The position numbers and the translations under genes are program-made. The notes under the pieces are model-generated. The model saw nothing but the letters and a program-made list of their open reading frames with translations, was not told the DNA's origin and made no database searches. This document shows positions 1 to 8,169 of a stretch of DNA of 31,845 bases, piece after piece. The stretch comes from Sediminicultor sp035648055 (GTDB lineage Bacteria; Atribacterota; Phoenicimicrobiia; Phoenicimicrobiales; Phoenicimicrobiaceae): contig DASRMF010000074.1 in assembly GCA_035648055.1 (NCBI GenBank), forward strand, positions 1-31,845, written 5' to 3'. Positions within the stretch are counted from its first letter, which is position 1. Every line of letters begins with the position of its first letter.

Positions 1-1110
1 ATTGGAGGAGGAGGGAATAATGCGATTCGGGAAATGACTCTGCAGGGAATGAGCAATCTTGATCTAATTGCTATAAACACAGACGTACAAGCCCTATCCC
101 TATCTCAAGCTGGACAAAAAATTCAAATTGGTAAAACTTTAACCAATGGTTTAGGAACCGGTGGCAATCCCGAATTGGGCAAGAAAGCAGCTGAAGAGGA
201 TAAAGATAAAATATCTAAGGCCATGGAAAGTGCAGATATAATTTTTATTACAGCAGGCATGGGAGGAGGAACAGGAACTGGAGTTGCTTCGGTTGCGGCA
301 AAGATAGCAAAACAGCATGGCATTCTAACCATAGGCGTAGTAACTAAACCATTCACTTTCGAAGGTAAAAAGAGAAAACTACAAGCAGAAGTCGGGATAG
401 AAGAATTAAAAAATGAAGTAGATGCTTTGATTACAATTTCTAATGACCGTTTATTGAAAATTATTTCTAAAGATACTTCCATGAAAAATGCCTTTGAAAT
501 GACTGATAAGGTATTATGCCAATCTGTTCAAGCTATCGCGGACTTAATTACCATTCCTGGATTGATAAATTTAGATTTAGCTGATGTGAGAACCGTAGCA
601 AAAGATGCTGGCTTATCCTTGGTAGGCATTGGAACAGGTAAAGGGAAAAAGAAAGCAGCTGCTGCAGCAAAAATGGCTATTTCCAGTCCCTTATTAGAAG
701 TATCCATAAAAGGAGCAAAATCATTATTGATTAATGTCACCGGCGGTTTAGATATGAGCTTGTTTGAAGTAAACGGAATAGTTGATATTATATCTAAAGC
801 AGTTGGGCAAGATACAAATATTGTTTTTGGCGCAATTATTAATGAGGAAATGCAGGACGAAATAAGAGTATCTGTCATTGCAACAAGTTGCGAAGTAAAT
901 ATTGAAGAAGAAGAAAAGGAAGAAGTAGATAAAAAGGAATTATTTAAAGAAAATTATTCAGAAAAAAATAATCTGAAGACAGTAGATAAATTTAAAATTA
1001 AAGATCAATTGATAGATGATAAAGATTTAGAAATCCCTGCTTTTTTAAGAAAAAAGATGAAAGGTAATATACCGGCAGATTCTCCAAAACCGAAAAAAAG
1101 CTTATTTTAA
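1..1110 (+). CDS. ftsZ: Cell division protein FtsZ, 5' end cut off by the window
   Basis: Tubulin-like GTPase that polymerises into the cytokinetic Z ring. The reading frame is open from base 1, beginning IGGGGNNAI, so the true start lies upstream and 369 codons remain. Visible motifs: the tubulin signature GGGTGTG near base 265, the T7-loop NLDLAD near base 570 (NxDxxD, which completes the GTPase site of the next subunit), and a conserved C-terminal peptide IPAFLRKK near base 1035, which in this family binds FtsA and other membrane anchors. A Glu/Lys-rich spacer precedes that peptide, as is normal for FtsZ. Only about 20-25 N-terminal residues of the usual protein appear to be missing. It is a housekeeping gene unrelated to the sugar loci downstream and marks where the accessory region begins. 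Identification is firm. Confidence 0.96.
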   Translation: MGGGGNNAIREMTLQGMSNLDLIAINTDVQALSLSQAGQKIQIGKTLTNGLGTGGNPELGKKAAEEDKDKISKAMESADIIFITAGMGGGTGTGVASVAAKIAKQHGILTIGVVTKPFTFEGKKRKLQAEVGIEELKNEVDALITISNDRLLKIISKDTSMKNAFEMTDKVLCQSVQAIADLITIPGLINLDLADVRTVAKDAGLSLVGIGTGKGKKKAAAAAKMAISSPLLEVSIKGAKSLLINVTGGLDMSLFEVNGIVDIISKAVGQDTNIVFGAIINEEMQDEIRVSVIATSCEVNIEEEEKEEVDKKELFKENYSEKNNLKTVDKFKIKDQLIDDKDLEIPAFLRKKMKGNIPADSPKPKKSLF

Positions 1111-1162
1111 AAAACTCTTTATAATTAAAAAATTAAAATCTTAACCAATTAACCAAACTAAC

Positions 1163-1181
1163 TAAGTAAGTAAGTAAGTAA
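1163..1181. repeat. TAAG tetranucleotide microsatellite
   Basis: Four perfect TAAG units followed by TAA lie 50 bp after the ftsZ stop. The bases just before (ttaaccaattaacc, aactaac) are also low-complexity. Copy number could vary by slippage; no function is evident. Confidence 0.8.
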
Positions 1182-1206
1182 TCAATTAAGATGCACAACT
1201 ATTTTT

Positions 1207-1257
1207 TCTATAAAAGTAAACCAAAGGTGCCTGGCACCTTTGGTTTACTTTTATAGA
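1207..1257. repeat. 51-bp palindrome with 25-bp perfect arms
   Basis: The two 25-base arms are exact reverse complements around a single central T at 1232. The core reads ggtgcc-t-ggcacc. No T-run follows (the next bases are cttacacttc), so it is not a standard intrinsic terminator, although it could still protect the 3' end of ftsZ mRNA. Cores of this GGTGCC/GGCACC type occur as dispersed REP-like palindromes in many bacteria, so this may be a dispersed repeat or the end of the adjacent element. That reading is from general knowledge, not from a second copy in this window. Confidence 0.85.
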
Positions 1258-1297
1258 CTTACACTTCTTCAAAAAAAATTTTGGTGTAATTATTCTT

Positions 1298-1942
1298 ATG
1301 AAAAAAGCAAAAAGCCGGCAACTTTCTTTTGTTACCTATGAAGCTTCCCGGAAAATTAAAAAAGATGATTCTCTAAAGATTATTTTTGAATCCATAGACT
1401 GGAGCTTTATTTATCCTATAATCAAAGATAAATACACCACCGACAGAGAATTGGTTTATGACCCGGTGTCTCTATTTAGAGCCCAACTTTTAATCTGGTT
1501 GGGTGAAGTAAAATCAAACCGAAAATTGGCTGAGAGCTTACAATTTGACTCGCGTTTTTGTGTTCTTTGTGGTTTTAACAATTTTCTTAAAACCCCCGCT
1601 CATTCTACTTTTTCTTACTTCAGGAAAAAAATTGGAATAGATATTTATTATAAAATCTTACACCGTCTAATAGCCCAAACAGTAGTTGCCGCCACAATAA
1701 ATAAAATAAATATTAGCAGCAACACAGTCCATATAGTAATACATTCTAATAACGGAAAAAAGAAAAGTTGCAATTGCAGTGGCAGCAGGTGTAAGTGTAA
1801 TAAAAAACAGAAGCACTCTAAAGATGAAACTAATGTAAAATTAATTACTAAAAACTTCGTTGCTCTCGGATTCAAAGCAAAAATGGTGATTGATGCAAGT
1901 ACACAACTGCCAGTAGAGGTCATATTAACACCAAAAGAATAG
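1298..1942 (+). pseudogene. Truncated IS5/IS1182-like transposase
   Basis: 214 residues. The N-terminal half looks like the helical N-terminal domain (DUF772 type) of IS4/IS5/IS1182-group transposases: DPVSLFRAQLLIWLGE, then NRKLAESL, then HSTFSYFRKK at roughly residues 54-110. A Cys-rich insert (CNCSGSRCKC) follows around residue 160. The segment GFKAKMVIDAST...LPVEVILTP matches the start of the RNase-H-like catalytic domain, but the frame stops right after it, whereas full proteins of this group are about twice as long. Where a first catalytic Asp (IDST-like) would be expected, the sequence reads IHSN. The following 290 bp do not continue the domain in the same frame. It is most likely a dead remnant. 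A start at 1298 is plausible but no strong ribosome binding site is visible. Confidence 0.75.
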
Positions 1943-2156
1943 GATATATTTTCTTTTTTTTCTCCCACACTCATACACACTTTATCTTCGTTTTCCAACT
2001 AAAAACTCACTCTATATATTACGATTGTTTAGTTATAATCTATATCATTCTTTAAAATATTTTGATAAGAAATTGTGGCATTGTAGCACATTTTTTGGTA
2101 GACAGAGCTCGAAATATTAATTTATATAGAATTATAAAAAAAATGTATTAAAAAAT
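1943..2156. other. Non-coding AT-rich stretch between transposase remnant and LacI gene
   Basis: No convincing gene, RNA or repeat seen. The 20 codons after the transposase stop are low-complexity. No terminal inverted repeat matching sequence near 1260-1297 was found by eye, so the right boundary of the insertion element cannot be placed. Confidence 0.5.
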
Positions 2157-2185
2157 TTGACAACTTTTATAAAATGTGATAGTTT
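2157..2185 (+). promoter_or_regulatory. Probable sigma70-type promoter of the LacI-family gene
   Basis: A perfect -35 hexamer TTGACA at 2157-2162 is followed after 17 bp by tagttt (2180-2185), a weak -10. The -10 lies inside the palindrome at 2180-2221, so a repressor bound there would block transcription. This fits autoregulation. Confidence 0.55.
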
Positions 2186-2221
2186 GAGTTAAACGATTAC
2201 GTAATCGTTTAACTCAAACTA
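2180..2221. promoter_or_regulatory. 42-bp perfect palindrome, probable LacI-family operator
   Basis: The two halves are exact reverse complements for 21 bp each with no spacer, centred on ACGT at 2199-2202. The inner part aaacgattac/gtaatcgttt has the CG-centred symmetry usual for LacI-family operators. It ends 12 bp before the start codon at 2234 and overlaps the -10. It is much longer than the usual 14-20 bp site, so it may hold overlapping operators or also fold in the mRNA leader. Confidence 0.75.
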
Positions 2222-2233
2222 AATGGAGTTACT

Positions 2234-3235
2234 ATGCAAATGAAAGTTACCATGAAGGATGTAGCTCGGGAAGCAGGGGTATCAACGGCAACAGTTTCCC
2301 ATGTGATCAATAAAACTCGGTTTGTTGAAAAAGAAACTAAAGATAAAGTTTTAAGAGTTATGAAAAAATTAGATTATTACCCAAACTTTGCTGCGCAAAG
2401 TCTACGTAGCCAAAAAACCAAGGTAATAGGCTTGATAGTGCCTGATATTGCTAATTTCTTTTTTACAGCTCTGATTAGAGGGGTAGAAAGTACATTAAAA
2501 AAATACGGATACACTCTTGTACTCGCTGATTCCGATGAAAATTTAGAAATCGAGAAAGAGCAAGTAAGAGTCTTCAATGCCAAATTAATAGATGGTTTAA
2601 TTGTAGCCCCCGCATCTGGCGACCATGCTTTTTTAGAGAAGTTATTAAACAGGAATAGCCCCGTAGTATTTATCGATCGCAAGCCGCAAGGTTATTGCCC
2701 AGGCGATTGTGTATTAGTTGATAATGCCGAAGGTGCATATAAGGCAGTTAGCGCGTTAATTAACAAGGGGCATTCAAGAATAGGAGTTATTACTGGGGTA
2801 CCAGGATTAACTACTAGCGAAGAAAGAGTTGAAGGATACGAAAGAGCATTAGTGGATTATGGGATAAAGGTTGATCAAAATTTAATAAAAATAGGCAATA
2901 GCAGATATGATGGTGGTTATAAATTAATGAAAGAATTATTACTTAATTCAAATATAACTGCTTTATTTGTTGTTAATAATCTAATGACTATCGGTGCTAT
3001 ACAATTTTTAAAGGAAAAACATGTAAAAGTACCAGATGAATTAGCAATCATAGGATTTGATGATTATAAATGGGCTTCAATTACTAACCCTCCATTATCG
3101 GTGGTCAAGCAACCAAGTCGTAGAATAGGAGAAAAAGCTTCTGAACTATTGATTAGAAGAATTAAAAAAGAAGAAACCGGAGATTATAAGGAATACCGTT
3201 TACTTACAGAGCTTGTTATTAGAGAATCGTTTTAA
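2234..3235 (+). CDS. LacI/PurR-family transcriptional regulator
   Basis: 333 residues, the normal length for the family. An N-terminal helix-turn-helix with hinge occupies residues 7-60 (MKDVAREAGVSTATVSHVIN, then NFAAQSLRSQKT). A periplasmic-binding-protein-like effector domain follows, with the family hallmarks VIGLIVPDIANFFF, IGVITG and IIGFDDYKWAS. The ligand is expected to be a sugar or polyol but cannot be read from the sequence. ATG 2234 has GGAG at 2225-2228; in-frame ATGs at 2240 and 2252 are alternatives. It precedes the polyol transporter by 200 bp on the same strand and probably controls that locus as well as itself. However, its own palindrome is not repeated in the 3236-3435 gap. 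Arginine codons are mostly AGA, unlike the binding-protein gene that follows. Confidence 0.93.
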   Translation: MQMKVTMKDVAREAGVSTATVSHVINKTRFVEKETKDKVLRVMKKLDYYPNFAAQSLRSQKTKVIGLIVPDIANFFFTALIRGVESTLKKYGYTLVLADSDENLEIEKEQVRVFNAKLIDGLIVAPASGDHAFLEKLLNRNSPVVFIDRKPQGYCPGDCVLVDNAEGAYKAVSALINKGHSRIGVITGVPGLTTSEERVEGYERALVDYGIKVDQNLIKIGNSRYDGGYKLMKELLLNSNITALFVVNNLMTIGAIQFLKEKHVKVPDELAIIGFDDYKWASITNPPLSVVKQPSRRIGEKASELLIRRIKKEETGDYKEYRLLTELVIRESF

Positions 3236-3435
3236 TTAAAGTGGCAAAGTTTCGAATAAATAAGGAGGGGTAAACAAAGGGGGGATGTATTATATATAAA
3301 AAATTATCTTAATTTGTGAGAGAAGATATAATCTATATATCTAAATCAAAAAATGCTGTCTGTTGGGTAATTGTGTAAAAGATTAAAAAATTAAAATATC
3401 CTCTTTATAATGAGGGGAAAGAAAGGAGAAAATTT

Positions 3436-4776
3436 ATGAAACGTTTTGTTATTTTATTAGTTGCTGTATTATTTCTTGGGCTTACTCCATTGTTTTCTCA
3501 AATCGGAATCGCCGAGGAGTTAGCTATTGCTACGGTAAATAATCCTGATATGATAACTATGCAAAAGTTGTCAGAAGAATTTACTAAAGACACAGGAATC
3601 AAACTAAGTTTTATCGTATTGCCTGAAAATGAACTTCGACAGAAAGTCACTCAGGATGTTGCTCTCGGTGCAGGAAAATTTGATATTGTAACCATTGGTA
3701 CGTATGACACTCCCTTCTGGGCTGCAAACAAATGGATTGTCTCGCTAGAGCCATATTTTAAAAAAATGGCAGCAACCGAACTGAAAGAATATGACCGTGA
3801 TGATTTTCTTTCACCAGTTATCAGTGCACTTTCACTAAGTGGTGAACAGTTTGCTATTCCATTTTATGGTGAGAGCAGTATGGTCTTCTACAGAAAGGAT
3901 CTTTTTGAAAAACATGGTTTGACGATGCCAAAGGCTCCAACATGGGAAGAAATCTATCAGTTTGCAAAAGTGCTTAATGACCCTGCTAACAATATCTACG
4001 GTATTGTACTTCGTGGTCTTCCGGGCTGGGGTCAGAATATGGCTGTTTTTGGAACTATGATCAATGCTTTTGGAGCCCGATGGTTTGATGAAAAATGGCA
4101 TCCACAGTTTGATACGCAGGAAATGCGAAATGCTTTTCAATTTTACAAAAAGATTGTAACCGAAGTAGGTGAACCAGGTCCTACAAGTGTAGGTTTTACC
4201 GAAGCTCTTGCTCTGATGTCAAGTGGACGAACTGGCATGTGGTATGATGCAACTGTAGCTGCAGGATTTCTTGAAGGTGCCGACTCAACGGTGAAAGGTA
4301 AAGTTGCGTATGCTCTTGCCCCTTCTGCAAAGAAGAAGAATGATGGATGGCTTTGGGCTTGGTCACTTGCCATCGAGTCAGCTTCTAAAAATAAAGATGC
4401 TGCATTTAAGTTTATAACATGGGCTACAAGTAAAAATTATATCAAGCTGGTAGGGGAGACTCTTGGCTGGCAGCAAGCTCCTCCAGGAACACGTATCTCT
4501 ACCTATGAAAATTCCAGTTATCAGGCTGCAGCTCCTTTTGCTACTCTTACACTTGATTCCATGAAGAATGCAGATTACGACAAACCAACATATGATCCTG
4601 TACCATATAAAGGTGTACAATATGTTTCAATTCCTGAATTCCAAGGACTTGGAGAACAAGTGGGACAAGAACTTGCTGCATATCTTTCAGGTACTAAAGA
4701 CCTTGAATCTGTAATTCAAGCTTGTCAAAAAGCCGCACTTGAGGTCTCAAAAGATGGAGGATACTATAAAGAGTAA
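3436..4776 (+). CDS. Polyol (sorbitol/mannitol)-type ABC transporter substrate-binding protein, SmoE-like
   Basis: 446-residue extracytoplasmic solute-binding protein of family 1. A signal peptide covers about residues 1-27 (hydrophobic FVILLVAVLFLGLTPLF, cleavage near IAE-EL). The blocks GKFDIVTIGTYDTPFW, AIPFYGESSMVFYRKDLF, PTWEEIYQFAKVL and GLPGWGQNMA are typical of the SmoE/MtlE polyol-binding subgroup. The mature protein would capture a hexitol or pentitol and deliver it to the two permeases downstream. AAAGGAG lies just ahead of ATG 3436. The 200-bp leader (3236-3435) contains TATAAT at 3406-3411 but no good -35, so I do not assign a promoter there. Eight of its nine arginine codons are CGT or CGA, against AGA in most neighbours, which suggests recent acquisition. 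Exact substrate is uncertain. Confidence 0.9.
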   Translation: MKRFVILLVAVLFLGLTPLFSQIGIAEELAIATVNNPDMITMQKLSEEFTKDTGIKLSFIVLPENELRQKVTQDVALGAGKFDIVTIGTYDTPFWAANKWIVSLEPYFKKMAATELKEYDRDDFLSPVISALSLSGEQFAIPFYGESSMVFYRKDLFEKHGLTMPKAPTWEEIYQFAKVLNDPANNIYGIVLRGLPGWGQNMAVFGTMINAFGARWFDEKWHPQFDTQEMRNAFQFYKKIVTEVGEPGPTSVGFTEALALMSSGRTGMWYDATVAAGFLEGADSTVKGKVAYALAPSAKKKNDGWLWAWSLAIESASKNKDAAFKFITWATSKNYIKLVGETLGWQQAPPGTRISTYENSSYQAAAPFATLTLDSMKNADYDKPTYDPVPYKGVQYVSIPEFQGLGEQVGQELAAYLSGTKDLESVIQACQKAALEVSKDGGYYKE

Positions 4777-4820
4777 CAATGTTAACTATTTAAAATTGTT
4801 TTTCTATTAATGAGGTAGTA

Positions 4821-4863
4821 ATGAGAGATATCAACAGATATCAAATCTGCTGATATCTCTCAT
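4821..4863 (+). promoter_or_regulatory. Intercistronic hairpin after the binding-protein gene
   Basis: Arms of 19 bases (4821-4839 and 4845-4863) pair with one A:C mismatch around the 5-base loop atcaa. No T-run follows, so it is more likely an mRNA stabiliser or attenuator letting the binding protein be made in excess over the permeases than a full terminator. Confidence 0.75.
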
Positions 4864-4892
4864 TCTATAAATGCATGGAGCCATAATAAACT

Positions 4893-5765
4893 ATGAAATT
4901 AAAAATTAATTCGTTACTTACTTTACCAGCAGTTATTATTGTTGCAGTAGTTACCCAGATTCTATTTCTTGCTACTATTTTCTTAAGTTTTGTCAAATGG
5001 ATCGTAATTCGTCCAGATTTGGGAAAATCTTTTGCAGGCATAAAGAACTATGTATGGATTTTTACGGCGCCGGAGACCTATCAGATTATTGGTAACACCA
5101 TCCTAATAACCGCACTCTCCCTAATTTTGTGCCTCATTCTTGGATTTTGCTTTTCTCTGTTGTTAAACAGAAGATTTCCATTACGAAAACTGTGCAGGAC
5201 CTGCATTATTATCCCATTTTTTATGATGGATGCAGTAATCGGTATTATCTGGAAAACTCTATTACTCCATCCATCTTTTGGCATTGCTGGTTATATTTCA
5301 CAAATGTCTAATTCAGCTCCAATTGACTTCTTTGGTCAACACGCCTTTATTTCGATTATTATTATGATTGTGTGGCAGTGGACTCCATTCTTTGTATTAA
5401 TTATATTGGCGGGATTGCAAGGCATAGATCATGAAATGGTTGAAAGTGCTATGATTGATGGAGCCAGTAGTATACGTATTCTGTTCCAGATAAAAATTCC
5501 TGCATTGCGCTATCATATTCAAGTTGTAATTATGCTGGGGATGATCTTTATACTTAAAGTTTTTGGTCTTATTTATGTTACTACTCGTGGAGGACCTGGA
5601 TTTGCTACAACGAATCTTCCATATCAGGTATTTAAAGTCAGTTATTATAAGTGGGATATTGGTCAGGCTGCGAGTTATGCAACTATTATGGTAGTAATGT
5701 CTCTTATTATCATTATGTTTATGTTTAATTTTATTCAAAAACAAATCAAAAGATTGGAGATATGA
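4893..5765 (+). CDS. Polyol ABC transporter permease, MalF/SmoF-like
   Basis: 290-residue integral membrane subunit of a binding-protein-dependent carbohydrate importer. About six hydrophobic segments are visible, starting at residues 10-35. The cytoplasmic EAA loop begins near residue 184 (ESAMIDGASSIRILFQIKIPAL); it docks the transporter ATPase. The motif TRGGPGFATTNLPYQVFK near residue 235 is characteristic of MalF/UgpA-type permeases. It overlaps the next permease by 4 bp, indicating coupled translation. It follows the SmoE-like gene after a hairpin-bearing 116-bp gap. No ATPase is encoded nearby, so it must use a shared one encoded elsewhere. Family assignment is firm; polyol specificity is inferred from the binding protein and the dehydrogenases. 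Confidence 0.9.
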   Translation: MKLKINSLLTLPAVIIVAVVTQILFLATIFLSFVKWIVIRPDLGKSFAGIKNYVWIFTAPETYQIIGNTILITALSLILCLILGFCFSLLLNRRFPLRKLCRTCIIIPFFMMDAVIGIIWKTLLLHPSFGIAGYISQMSNSAPIDFFGQHAFISIIIMIVWQWTPFFVLIILAGLQGIDHEMVESAMIDGASSIRILFQIKIPALRYHIQVVIMLGMIFILKVFGLIYVTTRGGPGFATTNLPYQVFKVSYYKWDIGQAASYATIMVVMSLIIIMFMFNFIQKQIKRLEI

Positions 5766-6595
5766 TTATGATACGGGCAACCAATAAGAAAGTAGGAGAC
5801 TCTATGATCACCTTTCTGACCTATATTCTTTGCTTTGCATGGGTGTTTCCAGTTTACTATATGGTTGTAACCAGTTTTAAGGTCGAAGAAAGTGTTATTC
5901 CACCCTCATTATTTATCCATAAATTTACTTTAAATAACTATGCTATCATTTTTGATAAAACGATTTTTTCTCATATTGTTAACTCTGTAACGGTAACCGT
6001 TATTTCAGTTTTGCTTTGTCTTGCTATTGGCTTACCAGCAGCCTATAGAATTGTATTTGGAAAAATGAAGAATCCAGCCAACCTCTATTTTTGGTTTATT
6101 TCAACACAGTTACTACCACCTTGCGCAGTTCTCGTTCCTGCATTTCTTATCATGCGTTGGATGAATCTATTGGATACGAGAACCGGACTTATCCTCTTAT
6201 ATGTAGGTATTCACACACCATTGATTATATGGATGGTGGTATCGTTTTTCAAAGATATTCCTATTGAGATTTTGGAAGCAGCAGATATTGATGGGTGTTC
6301 TAAATGTAATGCTTTCTTTAAAATAATTTTTCCTCTCTCAAAATCGGGAATAATATCATCAGCACTACTTACTTTCGTATTTATCTGGAACGAATTTTTC
6401 TTTGCCGTCAATCTTACGGCAGTAAAAGCAAATACCTTACCGGTATATATGGCCTCATTTATGACACAGGAAGGATTGTTCTGGGCTAAGCTAAGTGCGA
6501 TATCGACCATAACGATCTTAATACCAGTCATTTTTGGAATTATATCTCAAAAAGCATTGGTTGAAGGACTTACTATGGGTGCGGTGAAAGGATAA
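5762..6595 (+). CDS. Polyol ABC transporter permease, MalG/SmoG-like
   Basis: 277-residue second permease of the same importer. Hydrophobic segments begin at about residue 18 (FLTYILCFAWVFPVYYMVV). The EAA loop starts at residue 172 (EAADIDGCSKCNAFFKIIFPL), and FVFIWNEFFFAVNL is a MalG-family signature. ATG 5762 overlaps the stop of the upstream permease (ATGA-type coupling), and a second ATG lies two codons on. It should pair with the 4893-5765 protein to form the membrane channel. The C-terminus SQKALVEGLTMGAVKG is the standard family ending, so the protein is complete. Confidence 0.9.
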   Translation: MIMIRATNKKVGDSMITFLTYILCFAWVFPVYYMVVTSFKVEESVIPPSLFIHKFTLNNYAIIFDKTIFSHIVNSVTVTVISVLLCLAIGLPAAYRIVFGKMKNPANLYFWFISTQLLPPCAVLVPAFLIMRWMNLLDTRTGLILLYVGIHTPLIIWMVVSFFKDIPIEILEAADIDGCSKCNAFFKIIFPLSKSGIISSALLTFVFIWNEFFFAVNLTAVKANTLPVYMASFMTQEGLFWAKLSAISTITILIPVIFGIISQKALVEGLTMGAVKG

Positions 6596-6666
6596 ATTTT
6601 ATTCTTTAATGGAAATACATACCATGATATGTCACAGATAAATAACTCAAAGGGAGGTTATGAAAT

Positions 6667-7431
6667 ATGAAAATGAATATCTTTGATCTGAGGAATACTT
6701 GTGCAATAGTGACAGGAGGTGCAAGAGGAATTGGTAGAAGAGGAGCCGAAGCGTTTATTGAAGCAGGATCGAATGTAATTATAGCGGATATTGACATGGA
6801 TGCCGCGCAAAAGACTGTAAAGGAGCTTGAGGCAACAAATTCTACGGTGATTGCAATAAGAACAGATGTAACTGATCCTAAAAGTGTAAAGGCAATGGTG
6901 CGTCAAGTTTTGGACCATTTTAGTAAGATAGATATTTTATTCAATAATGCGGGAATCTGTATCAACGAGCCTGCAGAGACTATGTCATTTGCTTCATGGA
7001 AGCGTGTTATTGATATTAATCTTACAGGTATTTTCCTGGTCGCGCAAGAGGTCGGTAAGATAATGATACGACAAAAATATGGATCGATAATTAATACCGC
7101 ATCCATGTCGGCCCATATTGTCAATACGCCGCAACCTCAATGTGGATACAATGCTTCAAAAGCTGGAGTTATTCAACTTACAAAATCGTTGGCTGTAGAG
7201 TGGGCTCCCTATCATGTGAGGGTCAATAGTATCAGTCCAGGGTATATTGCAACAGAGATGACAAAGAAAGCTCCAGCCGATTGGAAAGACGAGTGGATCC
7301 AAAAAGGTGTTTATAAACGAATGGGTAACCCCGAAGAGCTTCAATCGGCATTGCTCTATTTTGCTAGTAGTGCGAGTTCATTTACTACTGGGGCTGATCT
7401 TGTTATTGATGGTGGATTTACCTGTATATAG
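6667..7431 (+). CDS. SDR-family polyol/ketose dehydrogenase
   Basis: 254-residue classical short-chain dehydrogenase of normal length. It has the NAD(P)-binding TGGARGIG at residues 16-23, NNAG at 93-96, and a catalytic Ser148-Tyr161-Lys165 triad (YNASK). The dinucleotide-specific acidic residue appears as ADID after beta-2, which favours NAD. The block NTPQPQ...YNASKAGVIQLTKSLAVEWA resembles sorbose/xylulose reductases and mannitol or arabinitol 2-dehydrogenases of the SDR family. It probably interconverts a polyol and its 2-ketose in the cytoplasm after uptake by the preceding transporter. GGGAGG at 6652-6657 supports ATG 6667 (9-base spacing); the ATG at 6660 is out of frame. Exact substrate cannot be read. 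Confidence 0.88.
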   Translation: MKMNIFDLRNTCAIVTGGARGIGRRGAEAFIEAGSNVIIADIDMDAAQKTVKELEATNSTVIAIRTDVTDPKSVKAMVRQVLDHFSKIDILFNNAGICINEPAETMSFASWKRVIDINLTGIFLVAQEVGKIMIRQKYGSIINTASMSAHIVNTPQPQCGYNASKAGVIQLTKSLAVEWAPYHVRVNSISPGYIATEMTKKAPADWKDEWIQKGVYKRMGNPEELQSALLYFASSASSFTTGADLVIDGGFTCI

Positions 7432-7454
7432 TGCTCTGAAAGGGTATTGAAAAA

Positions 7455-8123
7455 ATGATGAGCAAACAAGTTGGCATATTGGTATTTGATATAGGCACAA
7501 CAGGGGTCAAAAGTGTTCTGTTTCATGAGACAGGAAAAATTATGGGTACCTCTACGCAGAAAATGAAAACGATCTATCCTCATGTGGGCTGGACAGAGCA
7601 GGATCCTTACGGGATGTGGCAGGGTGTTTTGAGAGGCATTCGTCACTTAAAAGATAAGGGACTTTTTGATACTACTGATATAGTTGGAATTGGACTTTCC
7701 GGCCACATGAACGGTATGATTCCTGTTGATGCACAGGGTGAACCAGTTTATAACGAAATAATCCACTCGGATAATAGAAGTGAGCAATATTGTTCTTATA
7801 TATTAGATCGAATATCGCTTGATAATTTCTTTGCTATAACCGGGAATAGGGTTGATTCGCATTTTACTTTACCAAAAATAATTTGGTTTAAACAACATCT
7901 AATAGATTCTCCAAGGATGGCCACAGCATTAGGAGCTGCTATAGCAGGAGGAGTAGGGAGTGGATTGTTTCAGAATTATGAGAGCGGGGCACAAATAATA
8001 TCACTCAGTCACTCAATTGAGTCTAATAATGAAGCCCATACTCAGTATAAGATACAATATGAGAAATTCCTTAGATTATATCACCCATTTCGTGACTTGT
8101 GTTATATTATGAAATATATATAA
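7455..8123 (+). pseudogene. FGGY-family (xylulokinase-like) sugar kinase with internal deletion
   Basis: 222 residues, whereas FGGY kinases are about 500. Residues 1-150 are a good FGGY N-terminal start: phosphate-binding DIGTTGVKS, then GWTEQDPYGMW, GIGLSGHMNGMIPVD and LPKIIWFKQH. At about residues 149-156 (bases 7900-7920) the sequence jumps in frame to ATALGAAIAGGVGSGLF, which normally sits about 60-70 residues from the C-terminus, and it ends in a normal family tail (HTQYKIQYEKFLRLYHPF). Roughly 280 residues are missing: the rest of the first domain, including the usual catalytic Asp region, and most of the second. It is probably inactive. In an intact operon it would phosphorylate xylulose or a related ketose made by the neighbouring dehydrogenases. 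An assembly collapse is the alternative. Confidence 0.82.
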
Positions 8124-8169
8124 TAATTGTAATTACTATATAATAAAGAAAAATAAAAAGGAAATTTAA

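Noticed and set aside
123..878. Minus-strand reading frames opposite ftsZ and other long antisense frames across the window
   Set aside because: They overlap well-recognised genes, lack ribosome binding sites and show no recognisable protein motifs.
1207..1257. Palindrome as an intrinsic terminator for ftsZ
   Set aside because: No run of T follows either arm on the + strand; kept as a repeat instead.
3236..3435. Promoter before the polyol binding-protein gene at TATAAT 3406-3411
   Set aside because: The -35 position reads ttaaaa and the implied leader is very short; not convincing by sequence alone.
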